NCBI GenBank assembly: GCA_049323455.1
Contig: JBMONF010000032.1
Coordinates: forward strand, 1-64,000
DNA length: 64,000 bases
Reading direction: 5' to 3'
Origin: Hypericibacter sp049323455
GTDB taxonomy: Bacteria > Pseudomonadota > Alphaproteobacteria > Dongiales > Dongiaceae
Shown here: positions 17,438-26,298 of the stretch, in pieces
Layout: each line of letters opens with the position of its first letter
How positions within the stretch are numbered: position 1 is the first letter of the stretch
Translations under genes and position numbers: made by a program
Notes under the pieces: model-generated
Databases searched by the model: none
Seen by the model: only the letters and a program-made list of their open reading frames with translations
What the model was told of the DNA's origin: nothing

Positions 17438-17845
17438 TCAGCGGCGCGGGCGCTTGGTCCTACCGCGCCGCCGAGCCTTCTTCCGCTGCGGCACGGCCGG
17501 GCGCTTCGGCTTCGAGCGTTCGCGTGCCGAAGCGAAAGCGGCATCCCTGGCCTTCAATATCCAGGCGCGCAGGGCCTCGCCGTCCTCGATCACCTCGTCG
17601 GGCGTGCGCCAGAAGGAGAGCGCCACGCGGCGCCCCTGTCGCTCGTAAGTGAAAGGCTCCGACCCGGCGGCCTCGAAGTCGGCGCGGTTGCGCGGCCCCA
17701 CTTTCAGATAGAGCACGTCGTCGAACAGGATCCCGATCATGACGCCACCGAGATAGAGGCCGTGGCCGCCGAACATGACGCGCAGGGAGGCGTTTCCCAG
17801 CGCCGCCAGCTCGTCCATCAGATAGTCCGCGAAGCTGCCGGCCAT
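17438..17845 (-). CDS. TfoX N-terminal domain protein
   Basis: A 135-aa protein with a TfoX-N domain: VMFGGHGLYLGGVMIGIL, LYLKVG and the later PFTYERQGRRVALSFWRTP are characteristic. The tail (from about 112) is a Lys/Arg-rich extension, possibly nucleic-acid binding. The N-terminal domain alone does not imply a competence role like gammaproteobacterial TfoX; function is unknown. GGAGGAG lies directly before the ATG at 17845, and this site overlaps the end of the upstream glycosyltransferase gene, so the two are probably co-transcribed. Confidence 0.85.
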   Translation of the reverse strand: MAGSFADYLMDELAALGNASLRVMFGGHGLYLGGVMIGILFDDVLYLKVGPRNRADFEAAGSEPFTYERQGRRVALSFWRTPDEVIEDGEALRAWILKARDAAFASARERSKPKRPAVPQRKKARRRGRTKRPRR

Positions 17846-17850
17846 GTGCG

Positions 17851-18735
17851 TCACTCCTCCGGCAAGAGCGCCCGGCGCCGGTCCGCGAGGCGCAGCAGCG
17901 GGGTGCGCAGCCGGAAACGCAGTGTGATGAGCGCCAGGGCCAGCCATGCGTCGAGCCGTCCGCGATAATGGCGCCGAAAGAACCGGGCAAAGCTCTTGAG
18001 CTTGTGCCGCTCGACGAGGAAGGAGGGCGCGTCGGAAGAGCCGCCCTCATGCTCCACCGCGACGTCGGGCAGGAACCAGACCGTGCCGCCCGCCTGGCGC
18101 AGGCGGCGGCACAGGTCGATGTCCTCGACATGCAGGAAATAGCCCTCGTCGAAGCCTCCGAGCGCGCGGAAGTCGGCGGCCGGGACCAGGAAGCAGGCGC
18201 CGCTGACGGTGGGCACGGGCAGGGGGCCCGAGGGCAGGGGCCGGTCATGCCAGTTGAAGGTGCCGAAGCCCAGCGCGTCGGTGAAAGCGGTCCAGGGCGT
18301 CAGCTCGCCGCGCCGGCCGCCGCGCCGCTCGCGCCCGTCCTCGCCGACGAGGCGTGCGCCCGCAAGCCAGGGCCGCGGCCGGCCTTCCATCGCCGCCAGC
18401 ATCCGGCCGAGGCCGCCGGGCGGCATGATCGCATCGGGATTGAGGACCAGCAGGAGATCGCCTCGCGCTTCGGCTGCGGCCCGGTTGCAAGCGGCGCCGA
18501 AACCCAGATTGTGCGCGCTGCGCAAGAGCCGAATGGTGCCGGCCGCCGCGAGCCGGTCGAGCTCGGCTTGCATGCCGGACGGATTGCCATTGTCGACGAG
18601 CAGGATCTCCGCGAGCTCGGGCTGGCCGGCCAGGGCCGCCAGCGTCCGGCGCAGGATCGGGCCCGAGCGATAGCTGACGACGATCGCGCTCACGCGGCGC
18701 TCGGGCCTCGGCAGGTCTTGTCGCCCCGCGCTCAT
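17851..18735 (-). CDS. Glycosyltransferase family 2 (rhamnosyltransferase-like)
   Basis: A 294-aa GT-A-fold enzyme transferring a sugar from a nucleotide donor. The GT2 marks are VSAIVVSYRSG (about 15-25), LLVDNGNPSG (about 44-53), the metal-binding LNPDA (about 97-101) and GGFDEGYFLHVEDIDLCRRL (about 191-210). The last part resembles dTDP-rhamnosyl transferases such as WbbL. Its start overlaps the stop of the next upstream gene as ATGA, so the two glycosyltransferases are translationally coupled, pointing to one cell-surface glycan pathway. Confidence 0.87.
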   Translation of the reverse strand: MSAGRQDLPRPERRVSAIVVSYRSGPILRRTLAALAGQPELAEILLVDNGNPSGMQAELDRLAAAGTIRLLRSAHNLGFGAACNRAAAEARGDLLLVLNPDAIMPPGGLGRMLAAMEGRPRPWLAGARLVGEDGRERRGGRRGELTPWTAFTDALGFGTFNWHDRPLPSGPLPVPTVSGACFLVPAADFRALGGFDEGYFLHVEDIDLCRRLRQAGGTVWFLPDVAVEHEGGSSDAPSFLVERHKLKSFARFFRRHYRGRLDAWLALALITLRFRLRTPLLRLADRRRALLPEE

Positions 18736-19796
18736 GGCGACAGTCGGCTCGGCAGCTTATGCATCGGCCGCACCGCGGGGGCCCGCCGCATCGCCGCCAG
18801 CGGCCACCAGGTCATGGCGCGGGCGATGGCGCAGAGCGAGGCGGTGCGGGCACGTTGGATGGCCCGTCGGCTGCGCCAGATCGGCCCCACACCCTTGAGC
18901 GCCGCCACAAGCCCCTGCCAGCGCGGGCCGATCGCGCCGCGATGGCCGGGGAGAAGCCAAAACCAGGCCAGCACGGCCGCCACCGCCACCAAGTGGGCGG
19001 GCAGCAGCGGCCAGAACAGGGGCGTCGGCATGTTCTTGACGAAGGTCCAGCTCCGGTTGCGCCAGCTATGGAACAGCGTGAAGTCGGTCGCGCGCCCGGC
19101 CGTGCCCGAGCCGGCATGTTGCACCACGGCGTCTGCCACCTGCAGGGCACGGTGACCCATGAGACGTAAGCGGAAGGCGAGGTCGACGTCCTCGACATAG
19201 CAGAAGAAGCGCTCGTCGAACCCGCCGGCGGCGAGGAACAGGTCGCGCCGATAGAGGGCGGCGGCGGCACAGGGGCCGAACACCTCGCCCTCCGGCGCTC
19301 CGCCCTCGACGCGCCAGCCGAAGCCGCCGCGCCAGGGAATGCCGGCGGCGTGATAGGCGTCGCCAAGCCCATCCCAGATGCCGGGATCGCCGAGCTTCAC
19401 TTGCGCCGAGCCGAACATGACGATGTCGGGATGGCGCCGCATCGCGGCCATGAGCTTCTCGAGCCAGTCGGGTGCCGCCACCGCATCGGGATTGAGCAAG
19501 GCCAGCCAAGGAGCCCTCGTGGCGGCAGCGGCCCGGTTGTTGGCGGCGGCGAAGCCGAGATTGTCGGCAAAGCGCAGGACGCGAAAATTCGGCGGCAGCG
19601 GCCCCAGGCGCTCGATCGAGCCGTCGCTCGACCCGTTGTCGACGAGGATGGCCTCGAAGTCGCGAAAGCCCTGAGCCTTGAGCGCATCGATGCAGGGGCC
19701 GAGATAGGCCCCCGAATTATAAGCGACGACGATCACGCAGACGCTCGGCGCGAGGACGGCGGGCGCGGGAGTGGTGGGCGCGGGGATAGCGGGCAA
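18732..19796 (-). CDS. Glycosyltransferase family 2 with C-terminal hydrophobic segment
   Basis: A 354-aa GT2 enzyme related to the 17851-18735 product. It has VCVIVVAYNSGAYL, ILVDNGSSDGS, LNPDAVAAPDW (metal-binding DxA type) and GGFDERFFCYVEDVDLAFRL. A hydrophobic stretch near 265-285 (LLPAHLVAVAAVLAWFWLL) may sit on the inner membrane. The start at 19796 follows 18 bases after the sspB stop on the same strand, so sspB and both glycosyltransferases may share a transcript. The sugar and acceptor cannot be told. Confidence 0.86.
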   Translation of the reverse strand: MPAIPAPTTPAPAVLAPSVCVIVVAYNSGAYLGPCIDALKAQGFRDFEAILVDNGSSDGSIERLGPLPPNFRVLRFADNLGFAAANNRAAAATRAPWLALLNPDAVAAPDWLEKLMAAMRRHPDIVMFGSAQVKLGDPGIWDGLGDAYHAAGIPWRGGFGWRVEGGAPEGEVFGPCAAAALYRRDLFLAAGGFDERFFCYVEDVDLAFRLRLMGHRALQVADAVVQHAGSGTAGRATDFTLFHSWRNRSWTFVKNMPTPLFWPLLPAHLVAVAAVLAWFWLLPGHRGAIGPRWQGLVAALKGVGPIWRSRRAIQRARTASLCAIARAMTWWPLAAMRRAPAVRPMHKLPSRLSP

Positions 19797-19814
19797 GAGC
19801 GGGGCTCGCCCCGC

Positions 19815-20300
19815 CTACTTCTTGCGGAAGGCGTCGAGTGCCACCACCTCGGCGCCCTTCGCCGTCGCTTCCGGCGCAGTTGCGACGGGGGCCGGAGGAC
19901 GGCCTGCCGGCGCGGTGCTGCGGTCCGCTGCCGTCTCGTTGGCGGGGCGCGCTTCGAATTGCAGGCCGAACTTGCAGGAGGGATCGGCGAAGGCTGTGAC
20001 GGCAAGGAACGGGATGACGAGCCGCTCCTGCTGGCTGTTGAAGCTCAGGGTCACGCGAAAAAGGTCGCGCTCCACTTCGAGGCCCCAGAACTGGTGCTGG
20101 AGCACGATCGTCATTTCCTTGGGATATTGAGCCTTCAGCCGGTCCGGGACCTGCACGTCGGGCCGGTCGGTGCGAAAGGTGATGTAGAAATGGTGCGCGC
20201 CGGGCAGGCCGCGCTCGGCCGTCAAAGCCAATGACCGGCGAACGACGTCGCGCAACGCCGCTTCGACCATCGCCTCGTAACGCAGGAAATCTTCCGCCAT
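19815..20300 (-). CDS. sspB: SspB, ClpXP adaptor for ssrA-tagged proteins (alphaproteobacterial type)
   Basis: A 161-aa adaptor that binds the tmRNA-encoded degradation tag and delivers tagged proteins to ClpXP. The conserved SspB core is seen in HFYITFRTDRPDVQVP, MTIVLQHQFWGLEV and FNSQQERLVIPF. After a flexible Pro/Ala-rich linker (about 120-145) the C-terminus ends in VVALDAFRKK, which corresponds to the ClpX-binding XB peptide. This is the alpha-type SspB known from Caulobacter. The start lies about 65 bases downstream of the ssrA gene on the same strand, placing the tag RNA and the tag adaptor side by side. Confidence 0.93.
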   Translation of the reverse strand: MAEDFLRYEAMVEAALRDVVRRSLALTAERGLPGAHHFYITFRTDRPDVQVPDRLKAQYPKEMTIVLQHQFWGLEVERDLFRVTLSFNSQQERLVIPFLAVTAFADPSCKFGLQFEARPANETAADRSTAPAGRPPAPVATAPEATAKGAEVVALDAFRKK

Positions 20301-20364
20301 TCCTCCTTCGGTCCCCCTCCGCCTGCCGCGCCGCTTCTCGAGCTCGGGCGGCGCTGATCGAAGT

Positions 20365-20671
20365 GGGGGGCTTCTGTTGCCCGGTGCCCCCCGGACCGCG
20401 CTTACCTATGGTTAGGCAGCGAGAGCCAGACGATTGTTGTCGTTGGCACTTCTAGGTTGGCCCGATAACGGCGGTACCATGCCGGGCAAAAACGCTGCCT
20501 TTACCACGCGCGTCGATCCTGTTTCGCCCCCGTCGGGAGCCGGCCTCGAGCTCAGGGGTCCCATCCCGCATGACACCCTCGGGCCGGAAACTGGTGGAGG
20601 CGCCGGGTACTGCCCCCGGGTCCGCTACGCTTATTCCACAGCGCGTTTATCGCCATAGTCGGTTGCCCGAC
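20365..20671 (-). ncRNA. ssrA: Transfer-messenger RNA (tmRNA), circularly permuted two-piece form
   Basis: On the minus strand the acceptor piece comes first and ends in GCGCCTCCACCA, with CCA at 20592-20594. Just before it is the T-arm-like CCGGG-GGCAGTA-CCCGG. After a spacer, the coding piece starts at 20531 with GGGGGCGAAACAGGATCGAC, the standard tmRNA 5' end. GGGGGCG pairs with CGCCTCC at the acceptor end over 7 bp with one G-U. The tag reading frame is 20447-20412 and encodes ANDNNRLALAA followed by TAA. The coding piece ends in a GGGGGGC/GCCCCCC hairpin (to 20365). This permuted order is diagnostic of Alphaproteobacteria. Outer ends are approximate; internal landmarks are read directly. 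Confidence 0.93.
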
Positions 20672-20677
20672 GCCTTC

Positions 20678-20706
20678 AATATAGGTGGGGACATGGCGAA
20701 TCGGAA
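20678..20706 (-). promoter_or_regulatory. Probable sigma-70 promoter of ssrA
   Basis: On the minus strand TTCCGA (20706-20701) and TATATT (20683-20678) are separated by 17 bases. The -10 is good and the -35 is weak. The predicted start near 20671 fits the 5' end of the acceptor piece of the tmRNA precursor. Confidence 0.55.
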
Positions 20707-20896
20707 GGGGGCGGGGCCGTCCGCGGCCGCGCCCCGCGGCCTCCTTTCCGGGGCGAAACGCGATGGAGTCGCAAGGATTCGGCGGCTCTCGGGCCTCACC
20801 TGTGGCCGGCTCGGGCGCGAGCCGGTAGAGTGCCGCCCCCGGGCTATTCCCGGACCCGGTCACTGGAGCCTCACGAGAAAGAGCCCGCGAACCAAC

Positions 20897-21835
20897 ATGT
20901 CGCTTACGCCCGAGCAGAAAGCCGAAATCGAGGCGCAGCGGAGCGCCAGTGCCGCCACGCGCCGCCCCACCGTGCCGGCGCTCGAAGAGATTCTGTACAC
21001 CGCATTACCGGTGCTCGATCGCGGCTTCGTGCGCGTGATCGACTATATGGGCGACGACGGTGCCGTGGTGCAGGCCGCGCGCGTCTCCTACGGGCGCGGC
21101 ACGCGCAAGGTGAGCGAGGACCGCGGGCTCATCAACTATCTGATGCGCCACCGCCACTCGACGCCCTTCGAGATGTGCGAGATCAAGCTCCACGTCAAGC
21201 TGCCGATCTTCGTGGCGCGGCAGTGGATCCGGCATCGCACCGCCAACGTCAACGAGTACTCGGCACGCTATTCGGTGCTCGACAACGAGTTCTACGTACC
21301 GGCGCCGGAGCACCTGGCCGCCCAGTCGCGCTCGAACCGCCAGGGCCGGGGCGAGGTGCTCGAGGGCGAGGAGGCGGCGCGAGTGCTCGAGCTCCTGCGC
21401 GAGGATGCGGCGCGCGCCTACGCGCATTACGAGGAGATGCTCAACGAGCGCGAGGACGGCAGCATCATCGACGAGAATCGCCGTGGCCTGGCGCGCGAGC
21501 TCGCCCGCATGAACCTTTCGCTCAATTTCTATACGCAGTGGTACTGGAAGATCGACCTTCACAATCTGCTGCATTTTCTCTCGCTGCGCGCCGACCCCCA
21601 TGCGCAATACGAGATTCGCGCCTATGCCGAGCGCATGATCGAGGTGGTGTCGAAATGGGTGCCGCTCACCTACGACGCCTTCCTGCAGCACCGGCTCCAT
21701 GCCGTGACGCTGTCGGCCGCGGCGATGACGGTGGTGAAACGCATGCTCGCGGGCGAGAGGGTGACGGCCGAGACGAGCGGGCTCGGCAAGCGCGAATGGA
21801 CCGAGTTGATGGCGGCGCTGGGGCGCGAGGGATAG
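20897..21835 (+). CDS. thyX: Flavin-dependent thymidylate synthase
   Basis: A 312-aa FAD-dependent enzyme that makes dTMP from dUMP with methylenetetrahydrofolate and NADPH. The ThyX motif is present as RHRTANVNEYSARY (about 112-125), and NLLHFLSLR plus AYAERM near the C-terminus complete the dUMP/FAD site. Length is within the family range for the alphaproteobacterial form. The ATG at 20897 begins the conserved alpha-type N-terminus; upstream in-frame sequence overlaps the tmRNA region and is not credible. Divergent from ssrA. ThyX replaces the unrelated ThyA and does not release dihydrofolate. Confidence 0.95.
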   Translation: MSLTPEQKAEIEAQRSASAATRRPTVPALEEILYTALPVLDRGFVRVIDYMGDDGAVVQAARVSYGRGTRKVSEDRGLINYLMRHRHSTPFEMCEIKLHVKLPIFVARQWIRHRTANVNEYSARYSVLDNEFYVPAPEHLAAQSRSNRQGRGEVLEGEEAARVLELLREDAARAYAHYEEMLNEREDGSIIDENRRGLARELARMNLSLNFYTQWYWKIDLHNLLHFLSLRADPHAQYEIRAYAERMIEVVSKWVPLTYDAFLQHRLHAVTLSAAAMTVVKRMLAGERVTAETSGLGKREWTELMAALGREG

Positions 21836-21909
21836 GCCGCCGCCGCGGGACCGGCTTTTCTTCCTCCGGGGCGGTATTTCGGCCATCGACCGCGGGCCTG
21901 CTTTCGGCT

Positions 21910-22464
21910 ATGAGCCGGGCCATGCGTCGCGCCTGGACCGCCTTATGCCGCCCCGCCGGCCGCCGTCGCCTGGCGTTGGCGGCGGGGCTGGTGCTGCTCG
22001 TCGCGGGCGCTGCGCCGCTGCTGTGGGGGCCGTCCGCCGCGGTAGTGATCGGGCGGGTCGACCAGGTGATGGTCGACAAGAGCGAGCGACGGCTCTACCT
22101 GCTGCGCGACGGCCGAGTGCTCGAGAGCTTCGCGGTGGCGCTCGGCCGCAACCCGTCCGGCCCCAAGCTCGCGGAAGGGGACGGGCGCACGCCGGAGGGC
22201 CGCTACCGGCTCACTTGGCGCGACCCCGACAGCTCGCACTACAAGGCGATCCTCATCTCCTATCCCGACGCCGCCGACAAGGCGCGCGCCGCGGCGGCCG
22301 GCGTCGACCCCGGCGGCGAGATCATGCTGCACGGCCAGCGCAGCGTCTGGCGCTGGTTCAGCCGCGACAGCTGGACCGACGGCTGCATCGCGGTTTCCAA
22401 CACGGCGATGGACGTGATCTGGAACGCCACGCGCGCCGGCACGCCGATCGTGATCCGCCCGTGA
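21910..22464 (+). CDS. L,D-transpeptidase (YkuD domain), membrane-anchored or exported
   Basis: A 184-aa protein with an N-terminal hydrophobic segment (about residues 20-40) for export, then a YkuD domain. The active-site region is EIMLHG followed by SWTDGCIAV, with Cys as nucleophile and the upstream His. The domain starts at VMVDKSERRLYLLRDGR, the usual beginning of YkuD folds. Likely roles are 3-3 cross-linking or attachment/cleavage of peptidoglycan stem peptides in the periplasm. An ATG at 21922 is an alternative start that would shorten the N-terminus by four residues. Convergent with mrp. Confidence 0.87.
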   Translation: MSRAMRRAWTALCRPAGRRRLALAAGLVLLVAGAAPLLWGPSAAVVIGRVDQVMVDKSERRLYLLRDGRVLESFAVALGRNPSGPKLAEGDGRTPEGRYRLTWRDPDSSHYKAILISYPDAADKARAAAAGVDPGGEIMLHGQRSVWRWFSRDSWTDGCIAVSNTAMDVIWNATRAGTPIVIRP

Positions 22465-22519
22465 CCGGCGGGGCGGCGCGATATCGCTTCCGCCCGTCTG
22501 CGAGGCCCGCTCTCGATCC

Positions 22520-23647
22520 CTACTGGATCACGATCCGGGGCGCGGCGCGGGCCGCGCGATCGCCGCTCTCGAGCTTGGCCCAGACGCGCTCGGCAATCGC
22601 ACGATAGGTCTTGGCGTGCGGGCTCTCGGGATCGGAAACGACGATCGGCCGGCCGCCGTCCGAGGTCTCGCGGATGGCCATGTCGAGCGGCAGCTCGCCC
22701 AGGAACTCCACGCCCAGGCGCTGCGCCTCGCGCTTGGCGCCGCCATGGCTGAAGATGTCGCTGCGATGGCCGCAATGGGGGCAGCTGAAATAGCTCATGT
22801 TCTCGACGATGCCGAGCACCGGCACCTCCACCTTGCGGAACATGTTGAGCCCCTTGCGCGCATCGAGCAGTGCGATGTCCTGCGGCGTCGAGACGATGAC
22901 GGCACCCGAGAGCGGCACCTGCTGCGCCATGGTGAGCTGGGCGTCGCCGGTGCCGGGCGGCAGGTCGACCACGAGGATGTCGAGCTCGCCCCAATCCACG
23001 TCGCGCAGCATCTGGTTGATGGCGCTCATCACCATGGGCCCGCGCCAGATCATCGGCGTTTCCTCGGGCACCATGAAGCCGATCGACATCACCTTGACGC
23101 CGTAATTCTCGAGCGGATTGAGCCGGCGCCCGTCGGGCGAGGTCGGTTTGCCGGAGATGCCCATCATGCGCGGTTGAGAGGGCCCGTAGATGTCGGCGTC
23201 GAGCAGCCCTACCCGGAGCCCCATGGCCTTGAGCGCGAGCGCGAGGTTGGCCGCGGTGGTGGACTTGCCCACCCCACCCTTGCCGCTCGCCACCGCCACG
23301 ATATGGCGTACCCCCGGCACCGCCGCCTTCTGGGCGTGCCCCGCTCGGTGCGCCGCCCTTTCTTGCGGCTGAGACGGGGCGGACGGGCGCGGCGCCCCGC
23401 GGTGCGCGGTCAGCACCGCCGTGACGGAGAGCACGTCCGGCAGCGCGGAAACCGCCCGCTCGGCGGCACGGCGCAGCGGCTCGAGCTCGTCCGCCCGTTT
23501 GGGATCGATCTCGATCGCGAAACCGACATTGCCGTCCTTCACCACCACGCCGGAAACCATGCCGAGGCCGACGATGTCGCCGCGCCCGTCGGGCCCAGGA
23601 ACGCGCTTCAGAACCTCGAGGACGGTGGCTTCGCTGATGGCGGTCAT
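22520..23647 (-). CDS. mrp: Mrp/NBP35 family Fe-S cluster carrier ATPase
   Basis: A 375-aa P-loop protein that binds and transfers [4Fe-4S] clusters (ApbC/Mrp). N-terminal MIP18-like domain (1-90), a variable linker, then the deviant Walker A GKGGVGKST (about 123-131). Later come DADIYGPSQPRM, the Walker B region DILVVDLPPGTGDAQLT, and the cluster-binding CPHC in SYFSCPHCGH (about 290). The start at 23647 is the one that gives the MIP18-like beginning MTAISEATVLEVLKRV. Divergent from hflK across 151 bp. Confidence 0.93.
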   Translation of the reverse strand: MTAISEATVLEVLKRVPGPDGRGDIVGLGMVSGVVVKDGNVGFAIEIDPKRADELEPLRRAAERAVSALPDVLSVTAVLTAHRGAPRPSAPSQPQERAAHRAGHAQKAAVPGVRHIVAVASGKGGVGKSTTAANLALALKAMGLRVGLLDADIYGPSQPRMMGISGKPTSPDGRRLNPLENYGVKVMSIGFMVPEETPMIWRGPMVMSAINQMLRDVDWGELDILVVDLPPGTGDAQLTMAQQVPLSGAVIVSTPQDIALLDARKGLNMFRKVEVPVLGIVENMSYFSCPHCGHRSDIFSHGGAKREAQRLGVEFLGELPLDMAIRETSDGGRPIVVSDPESPHAKTYRAIAERVWAKLESGDRAARAAPRIVIQ

Positions 23648-23798
23648 GCTTGAACAACTCCCGGAAGTGCCCAATATGTGGGCCATGTGTGGGGCGGGGT
23701 TCGGTTGCTCGAGGCAACCGGCTGTCATATAAGGCGTCGCACCGTCCCGGGAAAGCGGGCGCCATCGACTTAATCTCGCGAAACAGGGAAAGCCTGAC

Positions 23799-24950
23799 AT
23801 GCCGTGGCAGAATCAAGGTGGCGGCGGCCCTTGGGGCGGCGGCCAAGGACCGTGGGGCCGTGGCCCATCCGGCGGCGGCCAGCGGCCCAACGATTTGGAA
23901 GACCTCCTGCGCCGCGGCCAGGACCGCCTGAAGGGCTGGCTGCCCGGCGGCATGGGCGGCCGGCGCGGGCTTTTCTTCGTGGCCCTCGCCGCGCTGGCGC
24001 TATGGCTTGCCAGCGGCTTCTACCGCGTCGATGCCAACGAGCAGGGCGTGGCGCTCATCTTCGGCAAGTGGGTGGCGACCACCGGCCCCGGCCTCAATTA
24101 CAACCTGCCGGCGCCGATCGGCTCGGTCGAGACGCCGATGGTGGGCTACGAGAACCGCGTCGAGATCGGATTTCGCTCCGGTGCCGAGGGCTCCACGCCC
24201 CGCGACATCCCGGCCGAGAGTCTCATGCTCACGGGCGACGAGAACATCATCGATATCCAGTTCGTCGTGCTGTGGAAGATCGGCGACGCCGGCAAGTACC
24301 TCTTCAATATCCGCGACCCCGAGGAGACGGTGAAGAACGTCTCCGAGGCGGCCATGCGCGAGATCATCGGCCAGTCCGATTTCGAGAGCACCCGCACCAA
24401 GGGCCGCGCCGAGGTCGAGACGCGGACCCATCAGCTGATCCAGCGCATCCTCGACAGCTACGATGCCGGCATCATCGTCACCAGCCTGCAGCTCCAAAAG
24501 GTGGATCCGCCCGATCCGGTGATCGAGGCCTTTCGCGACGTGCAGGCCGCCCGTGCCGACAAGGAACGGTCGGTCAACGAGGCGCAGGCCTACTACAACG
24601 AGGTCACGCAGCGCGCCGAGGGCCAGGCGCAGCAGATCATCAAGGCGGGCGAGGGCTACAAGGCCGAGAAGGTCGCGATCGCGACCGGCGACGCGCAGCG
24701 CTTCCTCTCCGTCGAGGCGGAGTACGCCAAGAACAAGACGCTCACCGAGCGACGCATCTACCTCGAGACGATGGGCAAGATCTTGCACGACATGAACAAG
24801 ATCCTGGTCGACAACGCGCTCGGCGGCGCCGGCACCGTGCCGTATCTCTCGCTCAACGAGCTTCTGAAGAAGCCGGGCGCGCCTCAGCCGGCCGAGAGCC
24901 AGCCGGCCCAGCAGGCGCCGTCCGCCAGCAGCGCGGGAGCCTCGCAATGA
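23799..24950 (+). CDS. hflK: FtsH protease activity modulator HflK
   Basis: A 383-aa SPFH/band-7 protein that with HflC forms a large periplasmic cage around the FtsH protease. Gly/Pro-rich cytosolic N-terminus (about 1-45), one membrane segment (GLFFVALAALALWLASGFY, about 52-70), then the SPFH domain beginning with VDANEQGVALIFGK. The C-terminal half is a long helical region rich in Ala/Glu/Lys. The stop overlaps the hflC start as ATGA, showing tight translational coupling. Confidence 0.95.
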   Translation: MPWQNQGGGGPWGGGQGPWGRGPSGGGQRPNDLEDLLRRGQDRLKGWLPGGMGGRRGLFFVALAALALWLASGFYRVDANEQGVALIFGKWVATTGPGLNYNLPAPIGSVETPMVGYENRVEIGFRSGAEGSTPRDIPAESLMLTGDENIIDIQFVVLWKIGDAGKYLFNIRDPEETVKNVSEAAMREIIGQSDFESTRTKGRAEVETRTHQLIQRILDSYDAGIIVTSLQLQKVDPPDPVIEAFRDVQAARADKERSVNEAQAYYNEVTQRAEGQAQQIIKAGEGYKAEKVAIATGDAQRFLSVEAEYAKNKTLTERRIYLETMGKILHDMNKILVDNALGGAGTVPYLSLNELLKKPGAPQPAESQPAQQAPSASSAGASQ

Positions 24951-25843
24951 ACAGGATCTCGACCGTCGGCCTTCTGATCGCGTTCCTGATCGCGGTCGTG
25001 CTGCTGCTGTCCTCGACCTTCACGGTCAGTCAGTGGCAGCAGGCGTTGGTTCTCCAGTTCGGCGAGCCCCGTCGCGTCGTCGAGCAGCCGGGCCTGCATT
25101 TCAAGCTGCCCTTCGTGCAGAACGTCATCTATTTCGACAAGCGGGTGCTGAACCTCGACCTGGCGCCGGCCGAGATGCCGACCAACGACCAGAAGCAGGT
25201 CGTCGTCGACGTCTACGCCAAATACCGGATCGTGAATCCGCTCAAGTTCTATCAGGTGGTGCGCGACGAGACCGGCCTGCGCGGCCGGGTCGGCCCCATC
25301 ATCAGCGCGAACCTGCGTGCCGAGATCGGCAAGGTGCCGATGGCCGAGATGCTGACCGAACGGCGGGCCGATTTCATGCGGTCGATCACCGAAGCGGTGA
25401 ATCGGGCGTCGTTGAGCTATGGCGTCAACGTCATGGATGTGCGCATGAAGCGCGTCGATCTGCCCGAGGAAAACAGCCAAGCGATCTTCCGGCGCATGCA
25501 GACCCAGCGCGAGCAGGAAGCGCGCCGCTTCCGCGCCGAGGGCCAGCGCGACGCCGAAGCCCTTCGCGCCGAGGCCGACAAGCAGAAGGTGGTGATCCTG
25601 TCCGACGCGCGCCGCCAGGCCGAGATCCGGCGCGGCGAAGGCGAGGCCGAGGCGACGCGCATCTACAACGACGCCTATGGCAAGGACCCCGCCTTCTTCG
25701 ACTTCTACAGATCGATGCAGGCGCTGAGCCAAGGTCTCAACGGCGAGAATACGACCTATGTGGGTCCGCCGGCCGGCGACTTCTTCCGCTTCTTCGGCAG
25801 CGAGAGCGGAAGCGCTGCCGCGCCGGCCGCGCCCAAGCCGTGA
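24947..25843 (+). CDS. hflC: Protease modulator HflC
   Basis: A 298-aa SPFH protein, the partner of HflK in the FtsH-regulating complex. N-terminal membrane anchor (about 6-24), SPFH domain starting at SQWQQALVLQFGEPRRV, a helical segment with repeated RAEGQRDAEALRAEADKQ-like sequence (about 190-230), and a C-terminal tail ending in Ala/Pro. The start overlaps hflK by 4 bases. The downstream DUF2065 and Do protease genes follow in the order conserved in many proteobacteria, consistent with a membrane protein quality-control cluster. Confidence 0.95.
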   Translation: MNRISTVGLLIAFLIAVVLLLSSTFTVSQWQQALVLQFGEPRRVVEQPGLHFKLPFVQNVIYFDKRVLNLDLAPAEMPTNDQKQVVVDVYAKYRIVNPLKFYQVVRDETGLRGRVGPIISANLRAEIGKVPMAEMLTERRADFMRSITEAVNRASLSYGVNVMDVRMKRVDLPEENSQAIFRRMQTQREQEARRFRAEGQRDAEALRAEADKQKVVILSDARRQAEIRRGEGEAEATRIYNDAYGKDPAFFDFYRSMQALSQGLNGENTTYVGPPAGDFFRFFGSESGSAAAPAAPKP

Positions 25844-25915
25844 GCGGCGCCGGCGCTGTCGGGAAGCGCCTTCGGGCCGACCCGCCGATCCCGGACGCGC
25901 GGTTCTGAGCGGCGC

Positions 25916-26101
25916 ATGGCCGATCTGGCGACGGCCTTGGGGCTGGTCCTGGTGATCGAGGGCATCACGCTGGCGGCAATGCCCGGAATGCTCCGGCGCC
26001 TGGTGGAAACCTTGTCGACCCTGCCCGAGACGGTGCTGCGTGCGGGCGGGCTTGCGGCGGCGGCGATCGGCCTGCTCCTGGTCTGGCTGGTGCGCGGCTG
26101 A
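25916..26101 (+). CDS. DUF2065 small membrane protein
   Basis: A 61-aa protein of two hydrophobic segments (about 4-22 and 42-59) around a short loop PGMLRRLVETLSTLP. The pattern ALGLVLVIEGITLAAMPGML is typical of the DUF2065 family, found next to hflC in many proteobacteria. Function is unknown; context suggests a link to HflKC/FtsH quality control. Confidence 0.85.
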   Translation: MADLATALGLVLVIEGITLAAMPGMLRRLVETLSTLPETVLRAGGLAAAAIGLLLVWLVRG

Positions 26102-26201
26102 GAGCGGAGGCGGGCGACTTTGGGAAAATTCACCCCGCTGCCATGGAATTCGCCTAATCTTGATGGCCGCTCCCAGAGGTCCGCCGGCGCACCCCGAGCG
26201 C

Positions 26202-26229
26202 TTGACTGACGTGTGCGCTACATTATGTG
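26202..26229 (+). promoter_or_regulatory. Possible promoter of the Do protease gene
   Basis: TTGACT (26202-26207) and TATGTG (26224-26229) are separated by 16 bases, 70 bases before the start codon. The -35 matches the sigma-70 consensus well and the -10 only moderately. An alternative sigma factor cannot be excluded, since Do proteases are often envelope-stress controlled. Confidence 0.4.
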
Positions 26230-26298
26230 GAGCGGCCGGGGCCATCGGTTGCCGGCGCCCCGCCAGCGGTCCCCTGGCCCCCTGAAAATCGGAGGTTG

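Noticed and set aside
17438..17845. Competence regulator TfoX/Sxy
   Set aside because: Only the TfoX N-terminal domain is present; the second domain is missing and replaced by a basic tail, so a competence role is not claimed.
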